From Acidobacteriota bacterium (GTDB lineage Bacteria > Acidobacteriota > Vicinamibacteria > Marinacidobacterales > Marinacidobacteraceae), in assembly GCA_022822745.1 (NCBI GenBank), contig JAJEAO010000040.1, forward strand, positions 1-36,911: a stretch of 36,911 nucleotides of DNA, in the 5' to 3' direction. Positions 6,579 to 14,478 of the stretch are shown here, in pieces. The notes beneath the pieces are model-generated. The model saw nothing but the letters and a program-made list of their open reading frames with translations. It was not told where the DNA came from and did not search any database. How positions within the stretch are numbered: position 1 is the stretch's first letter; each line of letters opens with the position of its first letter. Position numbers and translations under genes: made by a program.

Positions 6579-8078
6579 TCAGCGCCTGGCCATCGTGACG
6601 CTCGTCCGGCGAACCAGGCGGCGGAGGCGGCTGGCGCGGTGGCGGAGTTGGTCGCGGACCGCGCGGGCGCGATCCGGCCGCAGCTTCCGGACCCGGGGGA
6701 GCCGCTCGAGGGCGTCCTCGACATGGAGGAGCGCCCGAGCGTAGTCGCGCCGGTGATGCTCCTCGTGCTTGGCGAACCAGACGAGCGCTTCCAGCCGCTC
6801 CGGCGTGTCGTCGTCGGACACCCGGCGCCACCGCGCGCGGGCCGCCTCCCAGTCGCCGCCGCGCTTCGCGTGTTCGCCGAGCTGGAGCAGGCTGCGGTCG
6901 CGGAGCCTCCCGCCGAGCCCGGCCGCGAGCGCCCGCTCGATCAGCGGGATCGCCCGCTCCGGCTCGTCGCGGCGCCACAGGTGGTCGGCGACCCCGTGGA
7001 GCGACGCCGGGTCATCATCGTCCCAGTCGTCGTCCAGCCGCTCGGCGGCATGCGCGGCGAGCGCCGCCAGGGTCCTGAGGTCGTAGCGGTTGTGCGACAG
7101 CACCGACTCCATCTTCGGATGCTCGCCGGCTCGCAGGAAGTCGAAGAACACCTGGGGGATCGCGCCGCCTGCAATGTCGTCGTCCCGCTCGACGCCCAGC
7201 ACCGCTCGTTCGAGGTCTCCCAGCCGCGCCGACCCGTGAGCCGGCCGGAACAGACGTCGGGCCGGATGGATCAGGTCGAGATGGCGCGCCTGCCCGAGCG
7301 GAGCGCGGACCCCGTTCAGGGCGAACCGGGTCTCCAGGAGCGGCATGTCGAACGACTTGCCGTTGTAGGTCACGAGATCCCGGTGACGGTTGGCCAGGGC
7401 CGCGAACGCTTCCAGCATGGCGCGCTCGCCGGCGGGATCCCGGAGGAGGAACTGTGCGATCCGGAACTGGTCGTTCTCGACCCATGCGGCCCCGATCAGG
7501 AAGGCGAAGGTCCCGGTGCCTCCGGCCAGTCCGCTGGTTTCGGTGTCGAGGTAGAGCGCCCGCGAGAGATCCACGCCGGGCTCGTCGGAGTGGAGGTTCA
7601 GCCTCGCCACGAGCCCCGGACGGATGTCGGGCAGCCGGCTCAGCGCCCTGCGGGCGAAGTTCGACGCCATCGGAAACTCGTGGTCCTCGCGGGTGAACGG
7701 CTCCGCGGGCGGCCGGCGAGGGGCGCGGAGCCTTGCGTGCCGCGACGCCGGGGGGAGAGGCGAAGAAGCGGCGCGGGGGCCAGCCTTCTTTCGACCCCAA
7801 CCGGCTTCGACCCGGCGGAGCAGGCGGCGGGCCCGCTCCAGCTTCGCCCGCCGGATCGCTCCGGCGCCGGACGGATCCGAGGAGGAAGTCTCCCCGAGCT
7901 CCGCGGCGGGATCCGGCGGGGCCTCTCGAATCGGCGCGGGGTCCGGCGGAGCCTCCCGAATCGGCGCGGGATCCGGCGGGGCCTCTCGAATCGGCGCGGG
8001 ATCCGGCGGCTTCGGCGGGACGACCCGCGCCCGGCTGCGCGCGAGCCTCTCGGCGAGGCTCGCTCTCTTCCGCGTCAC
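6579..8078 (-). CDS. mrfB: MrfB/YprB-type RNase H-like exonuclease with TPR tail
   Basis: In Bacillus subtilis, YprB (MrfB) is a metal-dependent exonuclease that works with the helicase MrfA in repair of mitomycin C damage. This 499-residue homologue starts at GTG 8078, overlapping the helicase stop (GTGA). Residues 1-150 form a Pro/Arg/Ala-rich linker with three 10-residue repeats (PDPAPIREAP). The RNase H-like domain then runs from ALYLDTETSGLAGGTGTFAF (DEDD first acids Asp-Glu) through LVTYNGKSFDMPLLETRF to VLSHNRYDLRTLAAL (the conserved last Asp). The C-terminal 150 residues are helical TPR-like repeats, as in YprB. It is longer than the Bacillus protein mainly through the repeat-bearing N-terminus. 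Confidence 0.87.
   Translation of the reverse strand: MTRKRASLAERLARSRARVVPPKPPDPAPIREAPPDPAPIREAPPDPAPIREAPPDPAAELGETSSSDPSGAGAIRRAKLERARRLLRRVEAGWGRKKAGPRAASSPLPPASRHARLRAPRRPPAEPFTREDHEFPMASNFARRALSRLPDIRPGLVARLNLHSDEPGVDLSRALYLDTETSGLAGGTGTFAFLIGAAWVENDQFRIAQFLLRDPAGERAMLEAFAALANRHRDLVTYNGKSFDMPLLETRFALNGVRAPLGQARHLDLIHPARRLFRPAHGSARLGDLERAVLGVERDDDIAGGAIPQVFFDFLRAGEHPKMESVLSHNRYDLRTLAALAAHAAERLDDDWDDDDPASLHGVADHLWRRDEPERAIPLIERALAAGLGGRLRDRSLLQLGEHAKRGGDWEAARARWRRVSDDDTPERLEALVWFAKHEEHHRRDYARALLHVEDALERLPRVRKLRPDRARAVRDQLRHRASRLRRLVRRTSVTMARR
7921..8010 (-). repeat. Three tandem 30-base repeats inside the exonuclease gene
   Basis: Units at 7921-7950, 7951-7980 and 7981-8010 share the pattern gcctctcgaatcggcgcggg followed by atccggcggg, with four base changes in the middle unit. 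A partial unit (7902-7920) precedes them. Each full unit adds ten residues (Pro-Asp-Pro-Ala-Pro-Ile-Arg-Glu-Ala-Pro) to the linker, so copy number can change without breaking the frame. Confidence 0.9.
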
Positions 8079-10489
8079 CGCTCGCCGGGAGATGCGCCGG
8101 AGAGGCCGAGCAGGCCGCGGAGGATCTCGGACGCCGCCAGCTTCCCGCGGGGTCCGACCTCGCCCTTGGGGCCGACGCAGGACGGACAGCCGATGGGACA
8201 GGGGCAGGCCTCGATCAGGCCCAGCGTGTCGCGAAGGAGTCGTCCGCGCAGTTCGAAAAGCGGCTCCGAGAAGCCGATGCCCCCCGGGTAGTTGTCGTAG
8301 AGGAAGATCCGCGGCCTTCCGAGCAGCTCTCCACCGCCCGCCGCCTCGAGAGTCCCGGCGTCCTCCTCCTCGGAGGGGCTGGAGATCGCCGAACCCAGAT
8401 CGCGGGACGTGCACATCAGGAAGGTCGTAGCGACCGCCCGCATCGCGTTCCTCACGCCGCGGACGCCGTCCCGGCGATCCTCGTTGGACAGGGGCAGCGC
8501 CGCGAGGATGTCGGCCGGAACCTCGACCCAGAAGGCGGTCGTGTGCATCTCCACCTCGGGCATCGCGACCTCGCCCGAGCCCACGTTCTCGCCGGTCTCG
8601 AAACGGATCTTCTTGAACCCGACGACCTGCTCCACGACATGGACCTCGCCGTGGCGCGCCGGCGGCTCGGGCGCGGGGGACTCGGTCTCGATGTCGAGCA
8701 CGTTCACCCGGTGGTAGGTGATCGCCGTCGTGTAGTAGTCGCTGGCCACCGGCTCCACCTCGGCGCGTCGCTTCTCGTGATCGAAGTTCTCCACGAAGAA
8801 GGTCTCTCCCTCGACCATGTAGATCGCCTTCTCGTGGAGTTCCGAGTGAGCGCTCACGAAGTCCACTTCCCCGATGATCCGACCGCTGGCGCGATCGTGG
8901 ACGATGAAGTTGTCCGAGCTGACCGACCGCAGGCTCACGCTGTTCGCGGGGTAGCTGTCCGTCGTCCAGTACCAGCGGTCCCCGCTCCGATAGAGCAGCC
9001 CTTCCGCCTCGAGCAGGCCGAGCATTTCTTCCAGATCCTCCCCGCCGAACGTCTCCCCCTTCCGGAACGGCAGCTCGAAGGCGGCGCACTTGATGTGATC
9101 CACCAGGAGCGCCAGGTTGTCCGGATCCACCAGCCCCTGCTCGGGAGTGCCTTCGAAGAAGTACTCGGGGTGCTGGATCACGAACTGGTTCACCGGATCC
9201 GAGCTGGCGACGAGGATGGCGGCCGCGGTCCCGGCGCGGCGGCCGGCGCGGCCAGCCTGCTGCCAGGTGGAGGCGATCGTCCCCGGATAACTGGAAAGCA
9301 CCGCCACGTCGAGCTGTCCGATGTCGATGCCGAGCTCGAGGGCGTTCGTCGAGACGACGCCGCGGACGCTCCCGGATCGGATTCCGGCCTCGATCTCGCG
9401 GCGCTGCTTCGGCAGATAGCCCCCGCGGTAGCCCCGGATCCGCCCCCGGCGGTCGGGGCGATCCTCGAGATCCTTCTGGAGGTGCTTCAGGAGGACTTCG
9501 GTGGAGGTGCGCGAACGCGCGAAGACGATGGTCTGGAGGCCGTGGGCGATGAAGGCGCGCGCGAATCGGCGGGCCTCCTGCCGCGCCGAGCGCCGGATCC
9601 CGAGCTCCGGATTCACGACGGGGGGGTTGTAGAAGACGAAGAACCGCTCGGGTTGCGGGGCTCCGCTCCGATCCAGCAGCGAGACTTCGCGCTCGATCAG
9701 GTCGGAGGCCAGCTCCTCCGGATTCGCGATCGTGGCCGAAGTGAGGAGGAACCGGGGATCGGAGCCGTAGTGGCGGCAGATTCGCCGGAGGCGGCGGAAG
9801 AGATTCGTGACGTGGCTGCCGAAGACGCCCCGGTAGGTGTGCATCTCGTCCACCACGACGAAACGCAGGTTCTCGAAGAGCTTGGCCCACAGGGTGTGGT
9901 GGGGCAGGATCCCCGAGTGGAGCATGTCCGGGTTCGAAATCACGATCCGGGCGCGGGACCGGATGGAACGACGGGCGTCGGCGGGGGTGTCGCCGTCATA
10001 GACCTCGGCGCCGAGTTCGGTCCCGAGCAGCTTCCGGAGCTCCAGCAGCTCCTTGAGCTGGTCCCGCGCGAGCGCCTTGGTGGGGAACAGATACAGGGCG
10101 CGGGCGTCCCGGTCCCGGACGATCCGGTCGAGGACCGGAGCGTTGTAGCAGAGCGTCTTGCCGGAGGCGGTCGGCGTGACCACGGCGACGTTCTCGCCGG
10201 CGGCGACCCGGTCCAGCACTTCCCGCTGGTGGGAGTAGAGCCGCTCGATGCCCCGCTTCCGGAAGGCCTCGACCAGCTCGGGCGCGAGGCGGTCCGGAAA
10301 GCGCCGAAACGCGGCGGGCTTCGGGGCGAAGCGCCTGAGGGCAGTCACCCCGCGCGGTCCCTGTTCGCGGAATTCCCCGACCAGACGCCGGATCGCCGCC
10401 TGGCGCTTCGCCGGGGTCAACGCGCCCCCGGCGCCGGGCGCCGCCGGGAGAAGCCTCGGGGGCGACTTCCGGGGCAACTTCCCGCTCAC
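8075..10489 (-). CDS. mrfA: MrfA/YprA-type DEAD/H helicase with DUF1998 zinc domain
   Basis: An 804-residue superfamily 2 ATP-dependent 3'-5' DNA helicase of the MrfA (YprA) family, which unwinds damaged DNA in mitomycin repair together with MrfB. Visible motifs are Walker A TPTASGKT (105-112), FPTKALARDQ (135-144), DEMH (214-217), LTSATI (249-254), FARSRTSTE (323-331), STNALELGIDIGQLDV (380-395) and QAGRAGRR (411-418). The C-terminal MZB/DUF1998 part has YDNYPGGIGFSE and the four-cysteine zinc cluster at Cys762, 764, 768 and 771, matching the essential Cys set of MrfA. The start is GTG 10489. The 3' end overlaps the exonuclease start by four bases, giving a two-gene operon in the same order as in Bacillus. 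Confidence 0.92.
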   Translation of the reverse strand: MSGKLPRKSPPRLLPAAPGAGGALTPAKRQAAIRRLVGEFREQGPRGVTALRRFAPKPAAFRRFPDRLAPELVEAFRKRGIERLYSHQREVLDRVAAGENVAVVTPTASGKTLCYNAPVLDRIVRDRDARALYLFPTKALARDQLKELLELRKLLGTELGAEVYDGDTPADARRSIRSRARIVISNPDMLHSGILPHHTLWAKLFENLRFVVVDEMHTYRGVFGSHVTNLFRRLRRICRHYGSDPRFLLTSATIANPEELASDLIEREVSLLDRSGAPQPERFFVFYNPPVVNPELGIRRSARQEARRFARAFIAHGLQTIVFARSRTSTEVLLKHLQKDLEDRPDRRGRIRGYRGGYLPKQRREIEAGIRSGSVRGVVSTNALELGIDIGQLDVAVLSSYPGTIASTWQQAGRAGRRAGTAAAILVASSDPVNQFVIQHPEYFFEGTPEQGLVDPDNLALLVDHIKCAAFELPFRKGETFGGEDLEEMLGLLEAEGLLYRSGDRWYWTTDSYPANSVSLRSVSSDNFIVHDRASGRIIGEVDFVSAHSELHEKAIYMVEGETFFVENFDHEKRRAEVEPVASDYYTTAITYHRVNVLDIETESPAPEPPARHGEVHVVEQVVGFKKIRFETGENVGSGEVAMPEVEMHTTAFWVEVPADILAALPLSNEDRRDGVRGVRNAMRAVATTFLMCTSRDLGSAISSPSEEEDAGTLEAAGGGELLGRPRIFLYDNYPGGIGFSEPLFELRGRLLRDTLGLIEACPCPIGCPSCVGPKGEVGPRGKLAASEILRGLLGLSGASPGER

Positions 10490-10635
10490 GACTCGGCGGG
10501 ATTATCGCCGGGTCGGTTCTCCCGTCCGATCCCGTGTACGGGCCCACCCTCTCTGGCAGTGGGGGATTCCGGGAAGTGGGCTAGAATTCGTGGTTCCGGG
10601 CCGCGGATCCTCCGCGGCGCGTGGCCATCCGGTCT

Positions 10636-10708
10636 GGGGCTGTGGCGCAACTGGGAGCGCGCGTGAATGGCATTCACGAGGTCACGGGTTCGATCCCCGT
10701 CAGCTCCA
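10636..10708 (+). tRNA. tRNA-Ala (anticodon GGC)
   Basis: A 73-base cloverleaf. The acceptor GGGGCTG pairs with CAGCTCC (one G-T), discriminator A. The D stem is GCGC/GCGC. The anticodon stem CGTGA/TCACG surrounds loop ATGGCAT, with anticodon GGC at 10669-10671. The T arm is ACGGG-TTCGATC-CCCGT. The 3' CCA is not encoded (CC is followed by G). It lies in the divergent region upstream of the mrfA helicase. Confidence 0.95.
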
Positions 10709-10751
10709 CCGGACCACGGATCTGCCGCCTGCCGGGCGGAACGGACTTCCT

Positions 10752-10849
10752 GGAAGCGCATGGGGTCTGGCGGCCCCCGCGGACTTCAAATCCGTTGATC
10801 CCGGGCTGATCCCCGGGATGGTGGGTTCGATTCCCACACGCTTCCGCCA
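10752..10849 (+). tRNA. selC: Selenocysteine tRNA (anticodon TCA)
   Basis: The gene is 95 bases plus an encoded CCA (10847-10849). The acceptor GGAAGCG pairs with CGCTTCC; the eighth acceptor position is a C-A mismatch. It has a 6-base-pair D stem (GGGGTC/GGCCCC) with a four-base loop, as tRNA-Sec requires, and anticodon loop CTTCAAA with TCA at 10786-10788. The long variable arm pairs ATCCCGGG with CCCGGGAT, and the T arm is GTGGG-TTCGATT-CCCAC. The oversized D stem and UCA anticodon separate it from tRNA-Ser and suppressor tRNAs. It is first charged with serine by SerS and then converted by SelA. It implies selenoproteins in this genome; selA, selB and selD are not in the window. Confidence 0.95.
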
Positions 10850-10873
10850 GCGGGGACAGCGGCGCTCCCTCGT

Positions 10874-12157
10874 TCAGTCCGACAGCAGGAGGTCGGGCAG
10901 AAAGAGGCTCAGGTCGGGCCAGAACGTGACCAGCCCGAGCACGGCGAGGAGCGCCGCGATGAAGAAGACGTTCACTCGCATCACTTCCCAGATCCCGGTC
11001 TTCGCGATGGAGCAGGTCGCGATCAGCACCGAAGCCACCGGCGGCGTCTGCTGCCCCACGGCGAGGCTCACGGTGACCATCATGCCGAAGTGGACCGGCC
11101 CGATGCCGACCGATTCGGCGAGCGGGAGCAGGATCGGCACGAGCAGGACCACCGCCGCCGCGCTGTGGAGGATCGTCCCGGCGAGGAGCAGGATCCCGTC
11201 CAGCACGAGCGCCACCGCCCACGCCGACTCGACCTGCGACAGCACGAACCCGGTGAGCCGCGCCGGCGCCTGCTGGTTCGCCAGGTACCAGCCGAGGACG
11301 GCCGAGCCCGCGACCAGCAGCATGACCACGGCGGTCTGACGGGCCGACTCGACGAGCGCCTCGGCGGCGTCGGCGCGGCGAAGGGAGCGGTAGCCGAGGA
11401 AGCCCATCACCGCGGCGAGAAGCACGGCCACGGCCGCCGCCTCCGTCGCCGTGAACCAGCCGAGGAAGATGCCGCCGAGGATGACGAGGGGGATCAGCAG
11501 CGGCCAGGCGGCGGCCCGCGCCGCCCGGACCGTGCGGTTCCACCGGAACGGCTCCGATTCGCCGAACCCGCCCCGTCGCGCGAGGGCTCGGCTGACGAGC
11601 ATGATCCCGACCCCCGCCAGCACGCCCGGGACGACGCCGGCGAGGAAGAGCTGCGCGATCGAGGCCCCGGTGACCGCTCCGTAGAGGATCATCGGGATCG
11701 AGGGGGGGATCAGGATCGCGATCGTCGCCGAGGACGAAAGCACCGCGGCCGCGAACGGCGCCGGGTAGCCGCGCTCCTTCATCGCCGGGATCAGGACGCT
11801 GCCGAGCGCCGCCGCGTCCGCCACCGCGGAACCGGACATCTCCGAAAACAGCATGCTGGAGGCGGTCGTGGTCATGGCGAGCCCGGCGCGCATCCAGCCG
11901 ACCAGCCGCGCGGCGAAGTCGGTGAGCCGCTGCGAGATGCCGGAAGCGTTCATGAGCGCCCCGGCGAGGATGAACAGCGGGATCGCGATCAGCGGGAAGG
12001 AGTCGGTCCCGTTGAACATGCGCAGGGGAACCACGACCAGCGGGGTGTCGGTGGTGAGCCAGATCGCGAGCGCCGACGCGGCGATCAGCACGTAGCCGAT
12101 CGGCATCCCGACCAGCACGAAGAGCGCCGCCGCGATGAGGGCGACGAGGATTTCCAC
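10874..12157 (-). CDS. dctM: TRAP transporter large permease (DctM)
   Basis: This 427-residue inner-membrane protein has about a dozen hydrophobic helices. It is the ion-coupled permease of a tripartite ATP-independent periplasmic transporter. Family signatures include the early IAIPLFILAGALMNASGI, SEMSGSAVADAAALGSVLIP with the conserved Gly-Ser-Ala/Asp run, LIPPSIPMILYGAVTG, and FTATEAAAVAV. It uses a sodium or proton gradient to import an organic anion presented by DctP. It lies six bases after dctQ and is the last gene of the minus-strand train. It ends close to selC, which is transcribed towards it. Confidence 0.93.
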   Translation of the reverse strand: MEILVALIAAALFVLVGMPIGYVLIAASALAIWLTTDTPLVVVPLRMFNGTDSFPLIAIPLFILAGALMNASGISQRLTDFAARLVGWMRAGLAMTTTASSMLFSEMSGSAVADAAALGSVLIPAMKERGYPAPFAAAVLSSSATIAILIPPSIPMILYGAVTGASIAQLFLAGVVPGVLAGVGIMLVSRALARRGGFGESEPFRWNRTVRAARAAAWPLLIPLVILGGIFLGWFTATEAAAVAVLLAAVMGFLGYRSLRRADAAEALVESARQTAVVMLLVAGSAVLGWYLANQQAPARLTGFVLSQVESAWAVALVLDGILLLAGTILHSAAAVVLLVPILLPLAESVGIGPVHFGMMVTVSLAVGQQTPPVASVLIATCSIAKTGIWEVMRVNVFFIAALLAVLGLVTFWPDLSLFLPDLLLSD

Positions 12158-12163
12158 GACGGC

Positions 12164-12607
12164 TCAGGCGGGTTCCGAACCGCGCCAGACCGACAGCAGG
12201 CTCCGGATCTCGATGGAGAGCGTGAGCGCGGCCGAGAGCGGCAGGACGAGGTAGAAGAGCCCCATCGGGAGCGGCATCGTGATCGCCCGCTCGGTCGCGA
12301 ACCGGAGCGCGAGGACGCCGCCGAACCAGAGGATCACGAGGTGGAGAACGACCATCAGGGAGTGCTCCACGAGGCGCACCGACTTCCGCAGCCCCGGCCG
12401 GAGCGATCGGACGAGGTTCCGGATGCCGATGTGGGCGCCGTCGCGGCGCGCCAGCACGGCGCCCAGGAAGGTGAGCCAGACAAGCCCGAACCCGGCCAGC
12501 TCGTCGTAGAACCCGATGCCCCCGCCGAACCCGTAACGGAGCGGCACCTCGACGAGGCAGAGCGCCGCGAGCCCGAGGAGGAGGAGCGAACAGACGCGGT
12601 TCAGCAC
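12164..12607 (-). CDS. dctQ: TRAP transporter small permease (DctQ)
   Basis: This 147-residue protein has four membrane helices (RVCSLLLLGLAALCLVEVPL; FGLVWLTFLGAVLARRDGAH; MVVLHLVILWFGGVLAL; MGLFYLVLPLSAALTLSIE). The stretch ELAGFGLVWLTFLGAVLARR followed by DGAHIGI is the typical DctQ signature between helices 2 and 3. It is the small membrane subunit that joins DctM and docks the binding protein. It sits between dctP (31 bases upstream) and dctM (6 bases downstream), the usual P-Q-M order. Confidence 0.9.
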   Translation of the reverse strand: MLNRVCSLLLLGLAALCLVEVPLRYGFGGGIGFYDELAGFGLVWLTFLGAVLARRDGAHIGIRNLVRSLRPGLRKSVRLVEHSLMVVLHLVILWFGGVLALRFATERAITMPLPMGLFYLVLPLSAALTLSIEIRSLLSVWRGSEPA

Positions 12608-12638
12608 CGACCGGCCCTCCCCGCCCCGGATTCCCGGC

Positions 12639-13679
12639 TCAGGGCGCCGCGGCGGGTTCGTCCTCGAGGGCGCGCGCCATCTCGATCCAGGCCCCGCCGA
12701 ACCGCTCGCGGTAGTGGTCGAACACCGGCGCCGCCTCGCGCGCGAAGGCCTCGCGTTCGACCTCGTTCACTTCCAGCTCGCCCGCGACCACATCGAGCAG
12801 GCGCTCATCCTCGCCGGCGAGGAAGTCCCGCAGCCACTCCCCGGTCTCCTCCGCCGCCTCCACGAGACCCTGCCGCACATCGGCGGGCAGGGCGTCGAAC
12901 CACCGGGCCGGGACCACCGGATAGGCCGGCGTATAGACATGGTTGGAGACCGAGAGGTACCGCTGGACCTCGTGGAAGCGGGCCGCCGCGAGCTGCGCGA
13001 GCGGGTTCTCCTGGCCGTCCACCACGCCCTGCCGCAACGCCGAAAAGACCTCGGAGAAGCTCATCGAGGCCGGACTGGCGCCGAGCGTCTCGAAGAGGCG
13101 CACCCGCTCCGGATCCTTCGGCGTGCGCAGCCGGATGCCGCGCAGATCGGCGGGGGTGACGACCGGGCGGACGTTGTTCGTGATGACCCGGAACCCGTTC
13201 TCCCAGAACGCCAGGAGGACGAGCCCGTGCTCCTCCCGGAGCGTCTCCCGCAGGCTGGATCCGATCTCGCTCGCGATGATGCGGCGGAAGTGGTCCCGGT
13301 CCCGGACGAGGAAGGGAAGATCGAACAGCGCGAACTCGGGGACGACGGAGTGGAGCACCGAGGACGGAATGTGCATCTGCAGCGTGCCCAGCCGCAGGCC
13401 GTCGAGCATCTCGCGGTCTTCGCCGAGCTGCGCGGCGCCGAAGACCTGGACGTCCACCTGGCCGGGGAAGCGGGCCTCCACCAGCTCCTCGAACCGCCGC
13501 GTCCCGTGATCGAAGGGGGATTCGGCGAACCCGATGTGCCCGATCCGGACGACCGTGACGCCGGCGTCGCCGGAGCCGCAGCCGACGCCGCCCAGCAGGA
13601 CAGCGAGGAGAGCAGCAAGCAGCGCGGCGGAGAGCCTCCGACGGACGATTCCGGGCTCTCGCGCCGCGTTGCCGGACAA
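12639..13679 (-). CDS. dctP: TRAP transporter solute-binding protein (DctP), probable lipoprotein
   Basis: A 346-residue extracytoplasmic binding protein. A hydrophobic stretch (LSAALLAALLAVLLGGVGC) ends in a Cys followed by GSGD, a slightly non-canonical lipobox. The mature part has DctP hallmarks: FEELVEARFPGQVDVQVFGA, AQLGEDREMLDGLRLGTLQM, the conserved Arg of GIRLRTPKDPERVRLFETLG that binds substrate carboxylate, and FSALRQGVVDGQENPL. The start is taken at TTG 13679, eight bases after the DUF1828 stop. A longer frame reaches back to 13781 but would overlap that gene and bury the signal. The substrate is an organic acid in most family members; it cannot be named here. Confidence 0.88.
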   Translation of the reverse strand: MSGNAAREPGIVRRRLSAALLAALLAVLLGGVGCGSGDAGVTVVRIGHIGFAESPFDHGTRRFEELVEARFPGQVDVQVFGAAQLGEDREMLDGLRLGTLQMHIPSSVLHSVVPEFALFDLPFLVRDRDHFRRIIASEIGSSLRETLREEHGLVLLAFWENGFRVITNNVRPVVTPADLRGIRLRTPKDPERVRLFETLGASPASMSFSEVFSALRQGVVDGQENPLAQLAAARFHEVQRYLSVSNHVYTPAYPVVPARWFDALPADVRQGLVEAAEETGEWLRDFLAGEDERLLDVVAGELEVNEVEREAFAREAAPVFDHYRERFGGAWIEMARALEDEPAAAP

Positions 13680-13686
13680 GGCGAGC

Positions 13687-14478
13687 TCAGGCGGCCAGGG
13701 AGAGGACCTTTCGCCGAAGGTCCGCCTCGGAAGACAGCGATGAAACGGCCGAGTCCGCAACGTCCGTGAGCCGCGCCACATCGAGTCGAGGAATCTCGCT
13801 CATGTCGCGGTACACGATGAGGGATCCGAACCGCACCTGATAGTGACGAAAGTGCTGCAGGGAGATCGTGGCGAGTCGGGCCTTCGCCTGGCCCGGAACT
13901 CCGAAGAGGAATCCGGGCACCTCCCGGGCGGAGGAGATGCAGTAGTCCACCCGGTAGTTCTCCGCGGCCGGGACTCCCGGGACGACATGGTCCTTCAAGA
14001 CCCTGGAGTCGCCCAGGACACCCTCCAGAAAACCGGTGAGGTCCTCGTAGAAGGACGAGACCGCCCGGGGCCGGCTGAGGAAGGTCAGGTCGTGGATCTT
14101 GGTGAGCGCCTGGGCCAAGAGGAGGGCGGATTCGCCGATCCGGTCGAGGGAGGCGCGGATCATGAAGGCGCCGTCCTGCTCGACCAACCCGTAGTCCCGC
14201 ACGATCTGCTCCCGGAGTGGAGCTCGCGGGCCATCGAACCAGCGGTCCACATCGTGTTCGTAGCTGATGTGCATCAGCGTGTGCCCCCGATCGCTGAGGA
14301 CGACTCCCTGCGCGTCCTGATCCACGTACAGCGGGAAGCGGTCTCCATCGGGAAAGCGGAGCGGAGTGTCCAGCATCAGAACCCCGTCAGGCCGACGCGA
14401 ACAGCGAACCGACCGGGCGGCGGACGCGGAGAGCGATGCCGTGAGCCGGGCCGGCGGCTCCAGATCCTCCTCGGTCAT
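13687..14478 (-). CDS. DUF1828-like protein
   Basis: A 263-residue soluble protein. Residues 30-80 (LDTPLRFPDGDRFPLYVDQD, VVLSDRGHTLMHISYE) match the pattern of the DUF1828 domain, a small alpha/beta module common in phage-like and defence-associated islands. The C-terminal half (SFYEDLTGFLEGVL, PGFLFGVPGQAKARLATISL) resembles the DUF1829 partner domain. Neither has a firmly known function. The ATG at 14478 overlaps the hydrolase stop (ATGA), and its own stop is eight bases before the likely dctP start, so it is wired into this operon even though it has no obvious role in transport or hydrolysis. No signal peptide or membrane helix is seen. Confidence 0.65.
   Translation of the reverse strand: MTEEDLEPPARLTASLSASAARSVRCSRRPDGVLMLDTPLRFPDGDRFPLYVDQDAQGVVLSDRGHTLMHISYEHDVDRWFDGPRAPLREQIVRDYGLVEQDGAFMIRASLDRIGESALLLAQALTKIHDLTFLSRPRAVSSFYEDLTGFLEGVLGDSRVLKDHVVPGVPAAENYRVDYCISSAREVPGFLFGVPGQAKARLATISLQHFRHYQVRFGSLIVYRDMSEIPRLDVARLTDVADSAVSSLSSEADLRRKVLSLAA

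Noticed and set aside
7902-8010. CRISPR-like repeats
   Set aside because: The units are contiguous without spacers and lie in frame within the exonuclease gene.
10582-10587. TAGAAT as the -10 element of the tRNA-Ala/selC promoter
   Set aside because: No -35 hexamer at 16-18 bases upstream; the nearest TTG-like match is 23 bases away.
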